Below are positions 8,677 to 18,323 of a stretch of DNA of 50,000 nt, piece by piece. This stretch comes from Vibrio genomosp. F10 str. ZF-129. GTDB taxonomy: Bacteria > Pseudomonadota > Gammaproteobacteria > Enterobacterales > Vibrionaceae. The notes beneath the pieces are model-generated. The model saw only the letters and a list, made by a program, of their open reading frames with translations, was not told the origin of the DNA and did not search any database. A program made the translations under genes and the position numbers. The stretch's first letter is position 1, and each line of letters begins with the position of its first letter. The DNA lies in NCBI RefSeq assembly GCF_000287055.2, contig NZ_AJYQ02000051.1:1-50000 (forward strand). The letters are read 5' to 3'.

Positions 8677-10047
8677 TTGATTTAAGAACACACCTTGACG
8701 CCATTGAACGATAAACACAATCCCTAAACCCAGCCCCCTCATCGCCATAAAACTCAACATGGATAACCACAGTGCATGGTTACCCAACTCTTTGGTTAAA
8801 TAAAACACCGCAAAGAAAAAACACGTCGCGACGAACATGCTGTTACGCATTTCCTTCCCTTTTGTCGCACCAATAAAAATGCCATCAAACAAGAAGCACC
8901 ACATAGCAATGAATGGCATCGCAATTAACCAGGGTAAGTAGATATGAGCGTTATCTTTGACGCTTGGGATATCGGTGATCAAACGGATCAGAGCCGATCC
9001 AAAGAGAGAAAAAACAAGGGTCAACGCTATGCAAATGATCAAACTCCAAAAAAAGGTCCCGATCAGTGACTGATTGAGTTCTTCTTTATTTTTGGCACCA
9101 ATCGCTTTCCCCACCATGGCTTCCATGGCGTAAGCAAAGCCATCCATCCCGTAAGAGATCATCATCAAGAAGCTCATGAGCACCGCATTAGCAGCTACAA
9201 CATCATCACCAAAACTTGCGCCTTGAAAAGTCATAAAACTGAATGTCGCTTGAAGACACAGCGAACGTAGAAAAATATCTCGATTTAACTTAACAAAGCG
9301 GCCAATGTTATTGCCACTCTTTGACAGGATGGATCGAGGAGACGGTAAATGACGAGCACACCAAGTTCGATAAACACACCATAGACCGAAAGCCAATCCC
9401 ATGTAGTCCGCAATAACAGAAGCGAGAGCCGCGCCTTCGACTTTCCAATCAAAAACGATGACAAATAAGACATCGAGTAAGATGTTCGTCAAGTTAGCAA
9501 TGATCACCATCCACATTGGCGCCTTGGCATTTTGAGTACCCAGTAGCCAACCTAAAATCACAAAGTTAGCTAAAGCGGCCGGGGCACTCCAAGCTCGAAT
9601 AGAAAAGTACTTCTGGCCATAGTGTTTCACCTCGTCACTGGCACTGCTTAATGAAAAAATCAAGTCCGCCAAACTGCCGTGCACGAGTAAAAAGACGGCG
9701 GAAAGCCCAAAGGCCATCATGACGCCTTGAATAAGCACCAACGCCAGTTGTTGCTTATCATCCGCGCCATAAGATTGTGCGGTAAGCCCAGTGGTCGACA
9801 TTCGTAAAAAACCGAGCAACCAAAACGTCACACTGATCATGGTGCCGCCCAATGCCACACCACCTAGATACCAAGCATGCTCTAAGTGGCCAATAACGGC
9901 GGCGTCGACTAATCCAAGAAGAGGAACGGTAATATTAGAAAGCACCATGGGAATGGCGAGTAATAACACTCTCTTGTGAAGAGACAGGTTATTTAGGCTT
10001 TTATAAAGAGTACTTAACGTTTGAATCGATTGGGAAATCACAGTCAC
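8662..10047 (-). CDS. dinF: MATE-family efflux transporter, DinF type
   Basis: A 461-residue, twelve-helix MATE exporter that would expel organic substrates using an ion gradient. Early helices contain the family sequences PMVLSNITVPLLGLVDAAV and GFLRMSTTGLTAQSYG. The two halves of six helices are both complete. In E. coli dinF directly follows lexA in the SOS operon. Here a methyltransferase gene lies between them, only 30 bases upstream of this start, so the pair is probably one transcript driven by the Fur-box promoter at 10921-10949 with possible readthrough from lexA. The substrate is unknown. Confidence 0.88.
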   Translation of the reverse strand: MTVISQSIQTLSTLYKSLNNLSLHKRVLLLAIPMVLSNITVPLLGLVDAAVIGHLEHAWYLGGVALGGTMISVTFWLLGFLRMSTTGLTAQSYGADDKQQLALVLIQGVMMAFGLSAVFLLVHGSLADLIFSLSSASDEVKHYGQKYFSIRAWSAPAALANFVILGWLLGTQNAKAPMWMVIIANLTNILLDVLFVIVFDWKVEGAALASVIADYMGLAFGLWCVYRTWCARHLPSPRSILSKSGNNIGRFVKLNRDIFLRSLCLQATFSFMTFQGASFGDDVVAANAVLMSFLMMISYGMDGFAYAMEAMVGKAIGAKNKEELNQSLIGTFFWSLIICIALTLVFSLFGSALIRLITDIPSVKDNAHIYLPWLIAMPFIAMWCFLFDGIFIGATKGKEMRNSMFVATCFFFAVFYLTKELGNHALWLSMLSFMAMRGLGLGIVFIVQWRQGVFLNQKTAE

Positions 10048-10077
10048 CTCACTTATAGAGAGTGAAGTGTAACTGGA

Positions 10078-10890
10078 TCACCAACGAAGCTGAACGACTA
10101 CCGGGGTTAATCTCTGCTTAAGTGACGGGAATTTCGTGATACAGCGCTGCCAAAACTTCCAGCGACTGCAGTTTTTGTCTAATGGCGACAAGATATTTAC
10201 CGACTGTGCCCACGGTAAATAATTCAGTATCGATTCACCTGGATGATCATACCCATGCGCATACGTGCCAGACCCGAGTTTTCTTCCTAAATGCGTTGAC
10301 GTTTTATCCCCAGCTATCACCAAGCACGCGGTTGCACTATCAAAATGACGCCCTAACGCTTGAACAAACTTGGCAACATGGGAATGGCTAAGATCAAGTA
10401 AAGCGTGCTCACAGACAATCATCACATTAGCGTGGTTAGGAATCGGCAGTTGATCAAGCCACTGCACATCGTCGACACTGCCACAATGATGCAAATAGCG
10501 TTCGCTCTTATGAAAAAGCTTCTCACGCCACAGCAAGTTCTCGGTAATATCGAGCTCTACCCAATGACAAAGTCCATCATCAACGCGATAAAATCGAGTA
10601 TCTAAGCCTGCTCCAACATTAATGATCCAAGCATCTGGGCTACGCTTAATGAATGCGTTAACTTGTAGGTCACAAAGTTGAGTGAGAGTCGCATGAAGCA
10701 GCTGCTTTTGATCGATATCACCAGATAAACACTCAGGAGATAATTGGCAGTAACGACAAGCATTAGCCGCAATTGGATCATAAACAAGGCCATCATCAAC
10801 AAAGCTTTCACGGCTACGCAGCCATAATGGTTGGAGCAAATCGGTGGGGATTTGATAGCGTCGTTTTGAAGAGGGGGATGTAAGAGGCAT
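10078..10890 (-). CDS. COG3315/LCM-type SAM-dependent methyltransferase
   Basis: Resembles the leucine carboxyl methyltransferase/polyketide O-methyltransferase family (COG3315). It has WIINVGAGLDTRFYRV as the SAM-binding loop, a downstream acidic HWVELDI and a C-terminal alpha/beta core. A Cys/His cluster (CRYCQLSPEC) sits near residues 45-55. The frame opens at 10896, but AAGGA is eight bases from the ATG at 10890, which I prefer (270 residues). It lies between lexA and dinF, where E. coli has no gene. A Fur-like box over its promoter suggests iron control. The substrate is unknown. Confidence 0.75.
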   Translation of the reverse strand: MPLTSPSSKRRYQIPTDLLQPLWLRSRESFVDDGLVYDPIAANACRYCQLSPECLSGDIDQKQLLHATLTQLCDLQVNAFIKRSPDAWIINVGAGLDTRFYRVDDGLCHWVELDITENLLWREKLFHKSERYLHHCGSVDDVQWLDQLPIPNHANVMIVCEHALLDLSHSHVAKFVQALGRHFDSATACLVIAGDKTSTHLGRKLGSGTYAHGYDHPGESILNYLPWAQSVNILSPLDKNCSRWKFWQRCITKFPSLKQRLTPVVVQLRW

Positions 10891-10920
10891 TATCATCTTC
10901 CTTATGAACCCAGAAAGAAG

Positions 10921-10949
10921 ATGATAATGAATATCATTTAAACTTACAA
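10921..10949 (-). promoter_or_regulatory. Promoter with Fur box for methyltransferase-dinF
   Basis: On the minus strand: -35 TTGTAA (10949-10944), a 17-base spacer and -10 TATCAT (10926-10921). On the plus strand 10923-10941 reads GATAATGAATATCATTTAA, matching 14 of 19 positions of the Fur consensus GATAATGATAATCATTATC. The box spans the spacer and most of the -10, so binding should repress when iron is replete. Confidence 0.65.
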
Positions 10950-11011
10950 GCTATTGAGAGTATCGCCAGGCAATTTCTCAAATCGGATACAGGAACCGGC
11001 TCAGTAAGAGG

Positions 11012-11629
11012 TTACATCCAGTCGGTATTTCGAATGATTCCGACGGCAATACCCTCAATGGCTAAGTGCTGCACGGTCAAATCCACTTCAATCGGAGAAA
11101 ATTCTTCATTTTCAGCATGAAGCAGTACCGTTGCGCCTTTGCGCTCTAAACGCTTAACCGTGACATCATCATCCACTCGCGCAACGACAACTTGGCCATC
11201 TCGTACATCTTGAGTTTTGTGCACCGCTAATAAATCGCCATCCATGATACCAATATCTTTCATACTTTCGCCGTTAACACGAAGCAGAAAATCAGCTTGT
11301 GGTTTAAACATGCTGGCATCGACTTTATAGTGCGTTTCGACATGTTCCTGAGCCAGAATCGGTTCGCCAGCCGCTACCTGGCCGATAAGTGGCAAACCTT
11401 CTTCCTCATTCGCAGCGTCTAATAAAATGCGTATACCACGCGAAGCTCCGGGGATAATTTCTATCGCTTGCTTGCGAGCGAGCGCTTTTAAATGTTCTTC
11501 TGCGGCATTAGCAGAACGGAACCCCAATTCACGCGCAATTTCAGCGCGAGTCGGTGGCATTCCATGATCGTCAATTTTACGTTTGATGAGATCAAATACT
11601 TCTTGTTGGCGTGCAGTCAACGGCTTCAT
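11012..11629 (-). CDS. lexA: SOS repressor LexA
   Basis: Represses DNA-damage genes and is inactivated by RecA-stimulated self-cleavage. The 205 residues comprise an N-terminal winged helix (1-70, with [23 protein letters not shown]), the cleavage site Ala87-Gly88 in QVAAGEP, and the Ser122/Lys159 catalytic dyad ([10 protein letters not shown] and VTVKRL). An AGGTGA ribosome-binding site precedes the ATG. Two LexA boxes lie immediately upstream, as in E. coli, giving autoregulation. Confidence 0.98.
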   Translation of the reverse strand: MKPLTARQQEVFDLIKRKIDDHGMPPTRAEIARELGFRSANAAEEHLKALARKQAIEIIPGASRGIRILLDAANEEEGLPLIGQVAAGEPILAQEHVETHYKVDASMFKPQADFLLRVNGESMKDIGIMDGDLLAVHKTQDVRDGQVVVARVDDDVTVKRLERKGATVLLHAENEEFSPIEVDLTVQHLAIEGIAVGIIRNTDWM

Positions 11630-11636
11630 AAGTCAC

Positions 11637-11672
11637 CTGTCTTTTTATACAGTTAACTGTGAGTATATCCAG
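11637..11672 (-). promoter_or_regulatory. Two LexA boxes upstream of lexA
   Basis: The first box is CTGT-CTTTTTAT-ACAG (11637-11652), a full CTGT-N8-ACAG match. The second is CTGT-GAGTATAT-CCAG (11657-11672), with one mismatch in the conserved half. They are 20 bases apart centre to centre, the tandem arrangement used for lexA autorepression in E. coli. The rest of the spacer up to plsB (11673-11966) shows no recognised element. Confidence 0.9.
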
Positions 11673-11966
11673 TAAGTCATAAAATGAAAAGATAATTGAC
11701 TGTTTTTTAAATCTTTCATGTTTGCATCTCAATCCATAGCAGCTTTATCTTGTACTTCCGTTCACTTTTTAAAGCATTCATCCATCAAAATTTCGCAATA
11801 ATATGACCAAGAGACCTACAATATAATTAAAAGGTTAGACCAGTTTCTGTTATCCTTGCCGCTCTTTTAAGTAACCTGCTTAGGCGACTTTCCACTTCGC
11901 GTTACAATAACAAATGACTGGAAATTCGCTTATGCTTATTTGAAACACAAGAGGCTATGAACCTTT

Positions 11967-14393
11967 ATGTCTTCAGGACAATCGCTAGCACGAACATTAC
12001 TTAAGTTACCTTTATCTATTTTGGTAAAAGGGACGGCAATTCCTTCAAGCCCTATTGACGATCATAATATTGATATCGACAAGCCGATTGTTTATGCGCT
12101 GCCATTTCGCTCCAGTGTTGATCTCCTGACCTTGCAAAAACATGCTCTAGAGCTTGGTCTACCCGACCCACTGAGCCCGGTCATGATTAATGGTCAATCA
12201 TTCCCTCGTTATGTTTTCACCTCGTCACGGCCAACATTAGTTCAGCGTAATCAAGACGTACCCAACACGTCGATCTCATTGTTTTCGTCACTGCTTGAGC
12301 TCCACCAATTTGATAGTAATCTCGATGTTCAAATTATTCCTACAACCGTATTGTGGGGCAGAAAACCGGGGAAAGAAGAGCACACAAAACCATATCTTCA
12401 GGCGTTAAATGGCCCCGAAAAAGCAGCGGCCGTTATTCTTTCAGGTCGGGACTGTCTGGTCCGTTTCAGCCCTGTCGTGTCGCTTCGTTACATGGCAGAC
12501 TCTCACGGTACGGATGCCTCCATCGCTCATAAACTCGCGCGAGTGGCGCGTATTCACTTCTCTCGCCAAAAGCTTGCTGCCTCCGGTCCAGATCTCCCTA
12601 ACCGTCAGGCCCTATTTCAACGGTTGCTCAACTCTCAAGCGATTGAAAAAGCGATTGAAGAAGAAGCCAAAGCCAAGAATATTCCAATCGAAAAAGCACG
12701 CAAAGAAGCGCATGCGATTATGGAAGAAGTCGCGGCGAATTTTTCCTACTCTCTGATCAAGTTAGGTCAACGTACTCTTCGCTGGCTGTGGAATCGTATC
12801 TATCAAGGGCTCAATATTTCCAATGCCTCGACGATAAGAAAACTGGCACAAGACGGCCATGAGATTGTTTACGTCCCATGTCACCGTAGCCACATGGATT
12901 ACTTGCTGCTTTCTTATGTGCTTTACAATGAAGGCATGGTGCCGCCTCATATTGCTGCGGGTATTAACCTCAATTTTTTCCCTGCTGGGCCAATTTTCAG
13001 ACGCGGTGGTGCTTTCTTTATTCGCCGCAGTTTTAAAGGCAATAAACTTTATTCTACCGTTTTCCGCGAGTATCTTGCTGAGCTGTTCAGTAAAGGCTAT
13101 TCCGTTGAATACTTCAGTGAAGGCGGACGTTCACGTACTGGTCGTTTGCTGCAAGCGAAAACCGGTATGCTTGCGATGACGATTCAAGCAATGCTTCGTG
13201 GCTTAAACCGTCCTGTAACGTTAGTGCCTGTTTACATCGGTTATGAACACGTTATGGAAGTCAGCACTTACGCTAAAGAGCTTCGAGGCAAAGACAAAGA
13301 GAAAGAAAACGCAGGCCAAGTGCTACGCACTATTCGTAAGTTGCGAAATTTTGGTAAAGGCTACGTTAACTTTGGTGAGCCGATTCCTCTGAATCAATAC
13401 CTTAACGAACATGCCCCTGAGTGGACACAAGATATTGACCCACTCGGTGGAAGTAAGCCACAGTGGATAAACCCGGTTGTGGGTAAACTTGCCAATAAGA
13501 TGATGACGAACATCAATGACGCTGCGGCAGCGAATGCGCTCACGCTTTGCGCGACTGCATTGTTGGCATCGCGTCAAAGAGCATTATCTCGAGACAGTTT
13601 AATCAATCAAATAGACAGCTACCTATCGCTTTTAAAGAACGTTCCTTATTCTTCAACGTTCACAATGCCTTCAGAAAGCGCAGAAGAATTAGTTAGCCAT
13701 GCGGAATCGTTGGATAAGTTTGTCATTGATAGCGACAGCATGGGTAGTATTGTGTCACTCGATCGCCATCAGTCGGTATTAATGACTTACTACAGGAACA
13801 ATATCATTCACCTATTTGCGATTCCGTCATTGATTGCACAGCTACTGGTCCGTAATCAGCAGCTATCTGTCGCAAGCATTCAAAGCAAAGTCGCGCAAAT
13901 ATACCCATTCTTAAAACAAGAACTCTTTTTGAGCATTGAAGATGAAAAGCTGGCGGATGTAGTGAATAACTACATTGCAGAGTTATCGCGCCAAGGCCAT
14001 ATTTGTATTGAAGGCGATAACGTTGCCATCAACCAAGCAAACACTCAAGTACTGGTGCTGCTTGGCCAAACAATTGCCGAAACCTTACAACGTTATGCCA
14101 TTGCCTTAAACTTGCTTTCAGAAGACCCTGAACTGGGTAAAGCCGATCTAGAAAAGAAAAGCCAAGACATCGCCCAACGACTGGGTCGATTACACGGTAT
14201 TAATGCCCCTGAGTTTTTTGATAAAGGCGTTTTTTCAAGCATGTTTAACACACTTAAACAGCAAGCTTACCTGGATAAGAATGGCGAGTGTGACCAAGGA
14301 AAAAGCAAAGAGTTGGCCCAACTGCTCTACACCATGCTTTATCCTGAGGTTGAACTGACCATTAAAGAGAGCGTCTATCAGGCCAACCATTAA
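11967..14393 (+). CDS. plsB: Glycerol-3-phosphate O-acyltransferase
   Basis: An inner-membrane enzyme that acylates sn-glycerol-3-phosphate at position 1, the first step of phospholipid synthesis. The 808 residues match E. coli PlsB (about 807). The catalytic HX4D motif is H306-R-S-H-M-D311, the same numbering as in E. coli. It is followed by the substrate motifs FFIRRSF and [12 protein letters not shown] and the block [12 protein letters not shown] terminator follows. The divergent lexA and the nearby ubiCA operon are the same neighbours as in E. coli. Confidence 0.98.
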   Translation: MSSGQSLARTLLKLPLSILVKGTAIPSSPIDDHNIDIDKPIVYALPFRSSVDLLTLQKHALELGLPDPLSPVMINGQSFPRYVFTSSRPTLVQRNQDVPNTSISLFSSLLELHQFDSNLDVQIIPTTVLWGRKPGKEEHTKPYLQALNGPEKAAAVILSGRDCLVRFSPVVSLRYMADSHGTDASIAHKLARVARIHFSRQKLAASGPDLPNRQALFQRLLNSQAIEKAIEEEAKAKNIPIEKARKEAHAIMEEVAANFSYSLIKLGQRTLRWLWNRIYQGLNISNASTIRKLAQDGHEIVYVPCHRSHMDYLLLSYVLYNEGMVPPHIAAGINLNFFPAGPIFRRGGAFFIRRSFKGNKLYSTVFREYLAELFSKGYSVEYFSEGGRSRTGRLLQAKTGMLAMTIQAMLRGLNRPVTLVPVYIGYEHVMEVSTYAKELRGKDKEKENAGQVLRTIRKLRNFGKGYVNFGEPIPLNQYLNEHAPEWTQDIDPLGGSKPQWINPVVGKLANKMMTNINDAAAANALTLCATALLASRQRALSRDSLINQIDSYLSLLKNVPYSSTFTMPSESAEELVSHAESLDKFVIDSDSMGSIVSLDRHQSVLMTYYRNNIIHLFAIPSLIAQLLVRNQQLSVASIQSKVAQIYPFLKQELFLSIEDEKLADVVNNYIAELSRQGHICIEGDNVAINQANTQVLVLLGQTIAETLQRYAIALNLLSEDPELGKADLEKKSQDIAQRLGRLHGINAPEFFDKGVFSSMFNTLKQQAYLDKNGECDQGKSKELAQLLYTMLYPEVELTIKESVYQANH

Positions 14394-14435
14394 AGGCCTA
14401 GTCCTCCCTAGGATTCAATTTGTTTAGCTCAGACT

Positions 14436-14463
14436 AAAAAGGCATCCGATTGGATGCCTTTTT
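14436..14463. terminator. Terminator after plsB
   Basis: AAAAAGGCATCC, a GATT loop and GGATGCCTTTTT form a perfect hairpin with T-runs on both strands, ending plsB and possibly ubiA. Confidence 0.9.
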
Positions 14464-14540
14464 CTATTTACTTAGAAAGATAGCCTACAGAAGCTCATGG
14501 TATGACTCGATGTGGTCTGAATGATGACTTGATTGAGTAC

Positions 14541-15407
14541 TTACTTGATTAGAAATCCAAGTAATAGCCCAATGGTGATGACCATACCAACGTAATTATT
14601 ATTCAGGAATGCTTGAAAGCAATGCGGCCTTGAGCGATGGCGAATCAAATGTTGTTGGAAGACGAACAACGCACCCACAATGAGCAAGCTCCAGTAAAAA
14701 CCACTACTGAGCGCATATTTATCACCCAATAGCATCAACATAATGAGCGTACATAATTGTAAAGCACCAATGATCATTTTATCAAAACGGTCAAAGAGAA
14801 TGGCTGTCGACTTAATACCAATTTTCACATCATCATCTCGATCAACCATTGCATATTGAGTGTCATAGGCAATGGTCCAAACCGCGTTAATCGCAAATAG
14901 ATACCAAACCATCATCGGTAATTCATTGGTTTGCGCCGCCCACGCCATAGGTATGGCCCAGCTAAAAGCAAGCCCAAGAAACAGTTGAGGAAGATGAGTA
15001 TAACGTTTCATAAATGGGTAAATGAAAGCGAGAAGAATACCAACAAAAGACAGTTTCACAGTCAGAGGATTCATGGTTAATACCAGAAGAAAAGAGACCA
15101 CCGCCAAAACAACGAATAGCCCAATCGCCTCTTTGCTCGACACATCACCCGCCGGTAACGGACGATATTGAGTGCGCTCCACATGACCATCAACATGGCG
15201 ATCAGCAAAGTCATTGATCACACATCCCGCAGAACGCATGAGCACCACACCTAAAGTAAACACCACAGCCACATCCCAGCGAGGGAGGCCTTCAGCCGCA
15301 ACAACCAAAGACCATAGCGTTGGCCAAAGCAACAGCAATGAACCTATCGGTCGGTCCATTCGCATTAGCTGCCAGTACGATCTTACTTTAATATTTACCG
15401 AACTCAT
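14541..15407 (-). CDS. ubiA: 4-hydroxybenzoate octaprenyltransferase
   Basis: A membrane prenyltransferase that attaches the polyprenyl tail to 4-hydroxybenzoate in ubiquinone synthesis. The 288 residues have about eight hydrophobic helices and the two Asp-rich Mg-prenyl-diphosphate motifs: [11 protein letters not shown] (N65 to about H75) and [13 protein letters not shown]. The start overlaps the ubiC stop by four bases, so the two are translationally coupled in a ubiCA operon. Confidence 0.97.
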   Translation of the reverse strand: MSSVNIKVRSYWQLMRMDRPIGSLLLLWPTLWSLVVAAEGLPRWDVAVVFTLGVVLMRSAGCVINDFADRHVDGHVERTQYRPLPAGDVSSKEAIGLFVVLAVVSFLLVLTMNPLTVKLSFVGILLAFIYPFMKRYTHLPQLFLGLAFSWAIPMAWAAQTNELPMMVWYLFAINAVWTIAYDTQYAMVDRDDDVKIGIKSTAILFDRFDKMIIGALQLCTLIMLMLLGDKYALSSGFYWSLLIVGALFVFQQHLIRHRSRPHCFQAFLNNNYVGMVITIGLLLGFLIK

Positions 15408-15958
15408 TTGTTGTTCTCTTCAAAATAAACCGGAGAAGCGGGTAAAAATAACTCCGCCACCAACATCGGTTTATTGTTCATCCATAATCGAGAGCGCCTA
15501 GCTAAAAAACGTCCCTGCTCAGTATCAGCCCACCCGACTTGTAAAGCGTCTCGTTGAACATTATGAGTACTGAATACGGTCAACCCAAGCGGTATTTCAC
15601 CTTGCTCGGTTAAGTCATATTGTTGCTTAGCAATCGAGGTACTCGGTATCAAGGTTCGGCCAAGAACCCAAGGTACGCCATCCCCTTTTAGGACCACCTT
15701 ACGCAATAAGCACGGATCTAAAGATAAAAGATCGATTTCTTGCTGATTTAATCGCTCAGCTTTCACTATACGGTTGTGCAATAAGTCTACACTTAAGTCG
15801 TCACAATGGCGTTCGAGCAGGCGAGACAATGACCCGAGTTCCAACAACCAATCTCGAGATTGTTGAGACGGAAAGTCAAAACCTGTGGGATCCTGCCAAT
15901 TTACTTCAAGTAAAGCAGATAGATAGAGCGAAGTTGATAGATTCATACTAGTATTCAA
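15404..15958 (-). CDS. ubiC: Chorismate pyruvate-lyase
   Basis: Converts chorismate to 4-hydroxybenzoate and pyruvate, the committed ubiquinone step, and passes the product to UbiA encoded next. The 184 residues are slightly longer than E. coli UbiC (165). Conserved parts include [14 protein letters not shown], ending in the region of the substrate Arg, and the C-terminal [20 protein letters not shown]. The extra length is mostly at the N-terminus; an internal Met4 is another possible start. Confidence 0.95.
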   Translation of the reverse strand: MNTSMNLSTSLYLSALLEVNWQDPTGFDFPSQQSRDWLLELGSLSRLLERHCDDLSVDLLHNRIVKAERLNQQEIDLLSLDPCLLRKVVLKGDGVPWVLGRTLIPSTSIAKQQYDLTEQGEIPLGLTVFSTHNVQRDALQVGWADTEQGRFLARRSRLWMNNKPMLVAELFLPASPVYFEENNK

Positions 15959-16012
15959 TTATTAGCTTTAACATCGTAGAATAAAGCGGCAAAGATTGGT
16001 CAAACCAACCGA

Positions 16013-16031
16013 GAAATGCAAAATGCATTTC
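16013..16031. repeat. Inverted repeat in the ubiC/FliL-like divergent promoter region
   Basis: GAAATGCA-AAA-TGCATTTC is a perfect 8-base inverted repeat with a 3-base centre. A second small dyad (TTGGT-CAA-ACCAA, about 15996-16008) lies beside it. It could be an operator for either divergent gene; no regulator is recognised. Confidence 0.4.
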
Positions 16032-16108
16032 ATTACATATAGATACTCTATTGTAACAAGACTCTGTTGTTACGAGTATCATCATTATAAGAAAGAAAAG
16101 TCATTAAT

Positions 16109-16516
16109 ATGCTTAAACGTTACCTAGCCCAAATATTTACTATTTTTACTCTTCTCATTTCGTTACCAAGTTATGCAGAAGAAGAAAAAGCACCGCAGCT
16201 GGCTTATTTCACACTCGAGCCGGATCTCACCACTAATTTTTATACCAAAGGTAAAAACCTTGGCTATATCCAAGTGCGCATCGATATTATGGTCGCCAGT
16301 GCGGCAGACCTACCGATCGTAGAGCTGCACCAACCTTTGATCCGCGATGCGGTTATTGAGTTACTCGGACAGCAATCTGAAGATACAGTAAAATCGTTAG
16401 CCGGAAGAGAAGATTTAAGAAAAGTGCTGGTAGAGAAGCTGAATGCGATTTTACTTCCAGAAACAGGGCGAACCATCATTGCTGATCTCTTATTCACCAA
16501 ATACCTGTATCAATAG
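16109..16516 (+). CDS. Secreted FliL-like protein
   Basis: A 135-residue protein whose body matches the FliL family: YFTLEPDLTTNFY near residue 32, then LGYIQVRIDIMV and a C-terminal LNAILLPETGRTIIADLLFTKYLYQ. FliL proteins bind near the flagellar stator and MS ring. Canonical FliL lies in a flagellar operon and keeps its N-terminal membrane anchor. Here the N-terminus (1-23, ending SYA before EEEK) looks like a cleavable signal peptide, so the product may be periplasmic. The gene is isolated from flagellar genes, as in other Vibrio. Its role is not established. Confidence 0.8.
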   Translation: MLKRYLAQIFTIFTLLISLPSYAEEEKAPQLAYFTLEPDLTTNFYTKGKNLGYIQVRIDIMVASAADLPIVELHQPLIRDAVIELLGQQSEDTVKSLAGREDLRKVLVEKLNAILLPETGRTIIADLLFTKYLYQ

Positions 16517-16564
16517 AGACGGTATCAACAAGAGCCGTATCAATAAAAACCATCCCAATAAAAT
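16505..16564 (+). repeat. Four tandem copies of a 15-base repeat at the end of the FliL-like gene
   Basis: Four adjoining 15-base units: CTGTATCAATAGAGA, CGGTATCAACAAGAG, CCGTATCAATAAAAA and CCATCCCAATAAAAT. The first contains the last codons and stop of the FliL-like gene. Later copies diverge progressively. This looks like local duplication of the gene's 3' end. Confidence 0.7.
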
Positions 16565-16596
16565 AAAAGGCTTACGCGTATAGCGAAAGCCTTTTT
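16565..16596. terminator. Terminator between the FliL-like gene and glpG
   Basis: AAAGGCTT and AAGCCTTTTT pair around an inner CGC/GCG stem. T-run and A-run lie on opposite sides, so it can serve both convergent genes. Confidence 0.7.
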
Positions 16597-16613
16597 ACAA
16601 CTAAACTAAACTC

Positions 16614-17456
16614 TTACTGCATGTTGCGGAACTTCTTATTACTCGCATCAAGTAACCCCACAAGCACACCGGACAGTAAACCCACTAAGTGCGCCGTGTT
16701 GGCAATCGCCATATAAGGCTGAACAAACCCGAGAACGAGCCAAACCAGCATAAAACCGATCAACGGCTTAGGCATACTTAACCCAAGCTGAGGGACTTTT
16801 GTCCCGATCACCCATAAATACCCAACCAGAGCATAAACCACACCAGACAGACCGCCAAAGTTTGCTCCCTCGACAAAGTACTGCCCTGCGCCAGAAAGCG
16901 CGGCCGACACAGCAAAAAGCTGCAACAACTTACGTGACCCTAACCGTTTTTCAATATCCCCACCAAGTTGCCACCACCACAAGACATTAAAAACAATGTG
17001 CATGGCTGAAAAATGAAGAATGGCATGAGTGAACCAACGCCAAACCTGGATCTGTTGACTCGGTTCAGCAGGGAAATGCAACAAAGAAAAGAGACGATTT
17101 TGTAATCCAAACTGGAGTAGGACAAACACCACCATGCAGACACTCATCCCAATTAAGGTCACAGGACCCGCTTTGGCCTTAATCATGCCAATAAAACTGG
17201 GCGTATTATAAGAGAATACACTGGTGCGAGTTTCTGCCATTGTCCAAGACGCGGCCTGATATTTCTTATCGGTTGGATCACTCAAAAAGTGCTGAAGTTC
17301 AGCTTCGACTTCCACCTGATGTTGTTCATCAAGCAACCACAATGCGAATTGGCCTTCCCCTTCCGGCATCATCCGAACTTCTATTTGCCTTGAAGCCAGA
17401 TAATCAATAAAAGCTTGAGCCGCTCTTGGGTTACTTATTGTCAATAATCGGACCAT
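16614..17456 (-). CDS. glpG: Rhomboid intramembrane serine protease
   Basis: Cleaves transmembrane substrates within the inner membrane. The 280 residues have an N-terminal cytoplasmic domain (1-75), then six helices. The catalytic Ser204 lies in GGLSGVVYAL and His256 in NTAHLVGLLSG (E. coli: 201 and 254). The WR motif and the HxxxN motif (HIVFNVLWWW) are present. It follows glpE as in the E. coli glpEGR operon, but glpR is absent here. Confidence 0.96.
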   Translation of the reverse strand: MVRLLTISNPRAAQAFIDYLASRQIEVRMMPEGEGQFALWLLDEQHQVEVEAELQHFLSDPTDKKYQAASWTMAETRTSVFSYNTPSFIGMIKAKAGPVTLIGMSVCMVVFVLLQFGLQNRLFSLLHFPAEPSQQIQVWRWFTHAILHFSAMHIVFNVLWWWQLGGDIEKRLGSRKLLQLFAVSAALSGAGQYFVEGANFGGLSGVVYALVGYLWVIGTKVPQLGLSMPKPLIGFMLVWLVLGFVQPYMAIANTAHLVGLLSGVLVGLLDASNKKFRNMQ

Positions 17457-17591
17457 GGACTACCTACCACTTACTAAAAAATGAATAATCTAACCATTTC
17501 ACCTATAGAATACTTTGCACTCACACAAGGTTGCCACAAATAATATGGCCATGGCTTTATACAGCCATTGATTCATAATCTGGTGCGGCTT

Positions 17592-17909
17592 CTATTGTGT
17601 CGTCGGTAAACCTGCTCTTCGCCACGCTTCTATTCCGCCATCAATGCTATACACATCAGTAAAGCCTTGGTTAACCAAGTACTGAGCAACACCCTGGCTG
17701 CTAATGCCGTGGTAGCACATGACCATGATCGGTTGCTCGAACTCAACCTCATTCATAAACTCAACAATCGTATCGTTACTTAAAGAGAATGCTCCAGCCA
17801 CATGCCCTTGAGCAAATGACTGGCTGTCGCGAGTATCAACAAGAATGGCACTTGATTGCTCTAAATACGCTTGCGCTTGTTCGATATTAATCGTTTGAAA
17901 TACGTCCAA
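17592..17909 (-). CDS. glpE: Thiosulfate sulfurtransferase (single-domain rhodanese)
   Basis: Transfers sulfane sulfur from thiosulfate to cyanide or thiol acceptors. The 105 residues form one rhodanese domain with the active-site loop MCYHGISSQ. Cys65 is at the same position as in E. coli GlpE. It has the usual D-T-R motif (VDTRD, 24-28) and the HVAGA motif. It lies 135 bases upstream of glpG. Its upstream spacer is the DnaA-box-rich stretch described separately. Confidence 0.95.
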   Translation of the reverse strand: MDVFQTINIEQAQAYLEQSSAILVDTRDSQSFAQGHVAGAFSLSNDTIVEFMNEVEFEQPIMVMCYHGISSQGVAQYLVNQGFTDVYSIDGGIEAWRRAGLPTTQ

Positions 17910-17990
17910 TTTGATACCCTTTTTATCTTAGTTTCATGACGGGTAATTGTAACCTATCCATAGCCTGATAAGTACCAACAAGCTGTATGG

Positions 17991-18207
17991 TTATCCACTC
18001 GGTACAAATAGGTTCAAGATTGTGCATAAGTCTGTGGATTGCGTTGATAACGTGGTTTTGGATCTTTCGATCCACTATATATAGTATTGATCTTTATTTA
18101 TATGTGAATAAATAGAAAAGTATCCCCATCAGGTTTTTACTCATGAAGCCTTTGTTTACCCCACTTTCTGACAGGTGTTAAATAATCTTTGCACAGAGTT
18201 ACCCACA
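17991..18207. promoter_or_regulatory. Cluster of DnaA-box-like sites between glpE and rpoH
   Basis: In 217 bases there are two perfect TTATNCACA boxes on the minus strand (18021-18029, TTATGCACA; 18103-18111, TTATTCACA). Three 8-of-9 sites lie on the plus strand (17991-17999 TTATCCACT; 18187-18195 CTTTGCACA; 18199-18207 TTACCCACA). A weaker one is at 18033-18041. Three GATC sites (18061, 18069, 18089) and an A/T-rich stretch with GATCTTTATTTAT lie among them. No open reading frame fits, and the rest of the 17910-18323 spacer holds only the rpoH terminator. Function is inferred only. Confidence 0.55.
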
Positions 18208-18249
18208 GGCAATGCTTTGCGTGAAGCTCATTTAGGGATCATAGATACA

Positions 18250-18283
18250 AAAAAGCCGAGATCGTTTGATCTCGGCTTTTTTT
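18250..18283. terminator. rpoH terminator
   Basis: AAAAAGCCGAGATC, a GTTT loop and GATCTCGGCTTTTTT form a perfect 14-base stem with T-runs on both strands, placed just after the rpoH stop. Confidence 0.92.
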
Positions 18284-18323
18284 AATTCAATAGTCTGACT
18301 GGCTGTTCGTTTTATCTAGATAA

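Noticed and set aside
17991..18207. The chromosome I replication origin
   Set aside because: oriC1 in Vibrio is flanked by mioC and mnmG (gidA). The neighbours here are glpE and rpoH, so it is reported only as an ectopic DnaA-box cluster.
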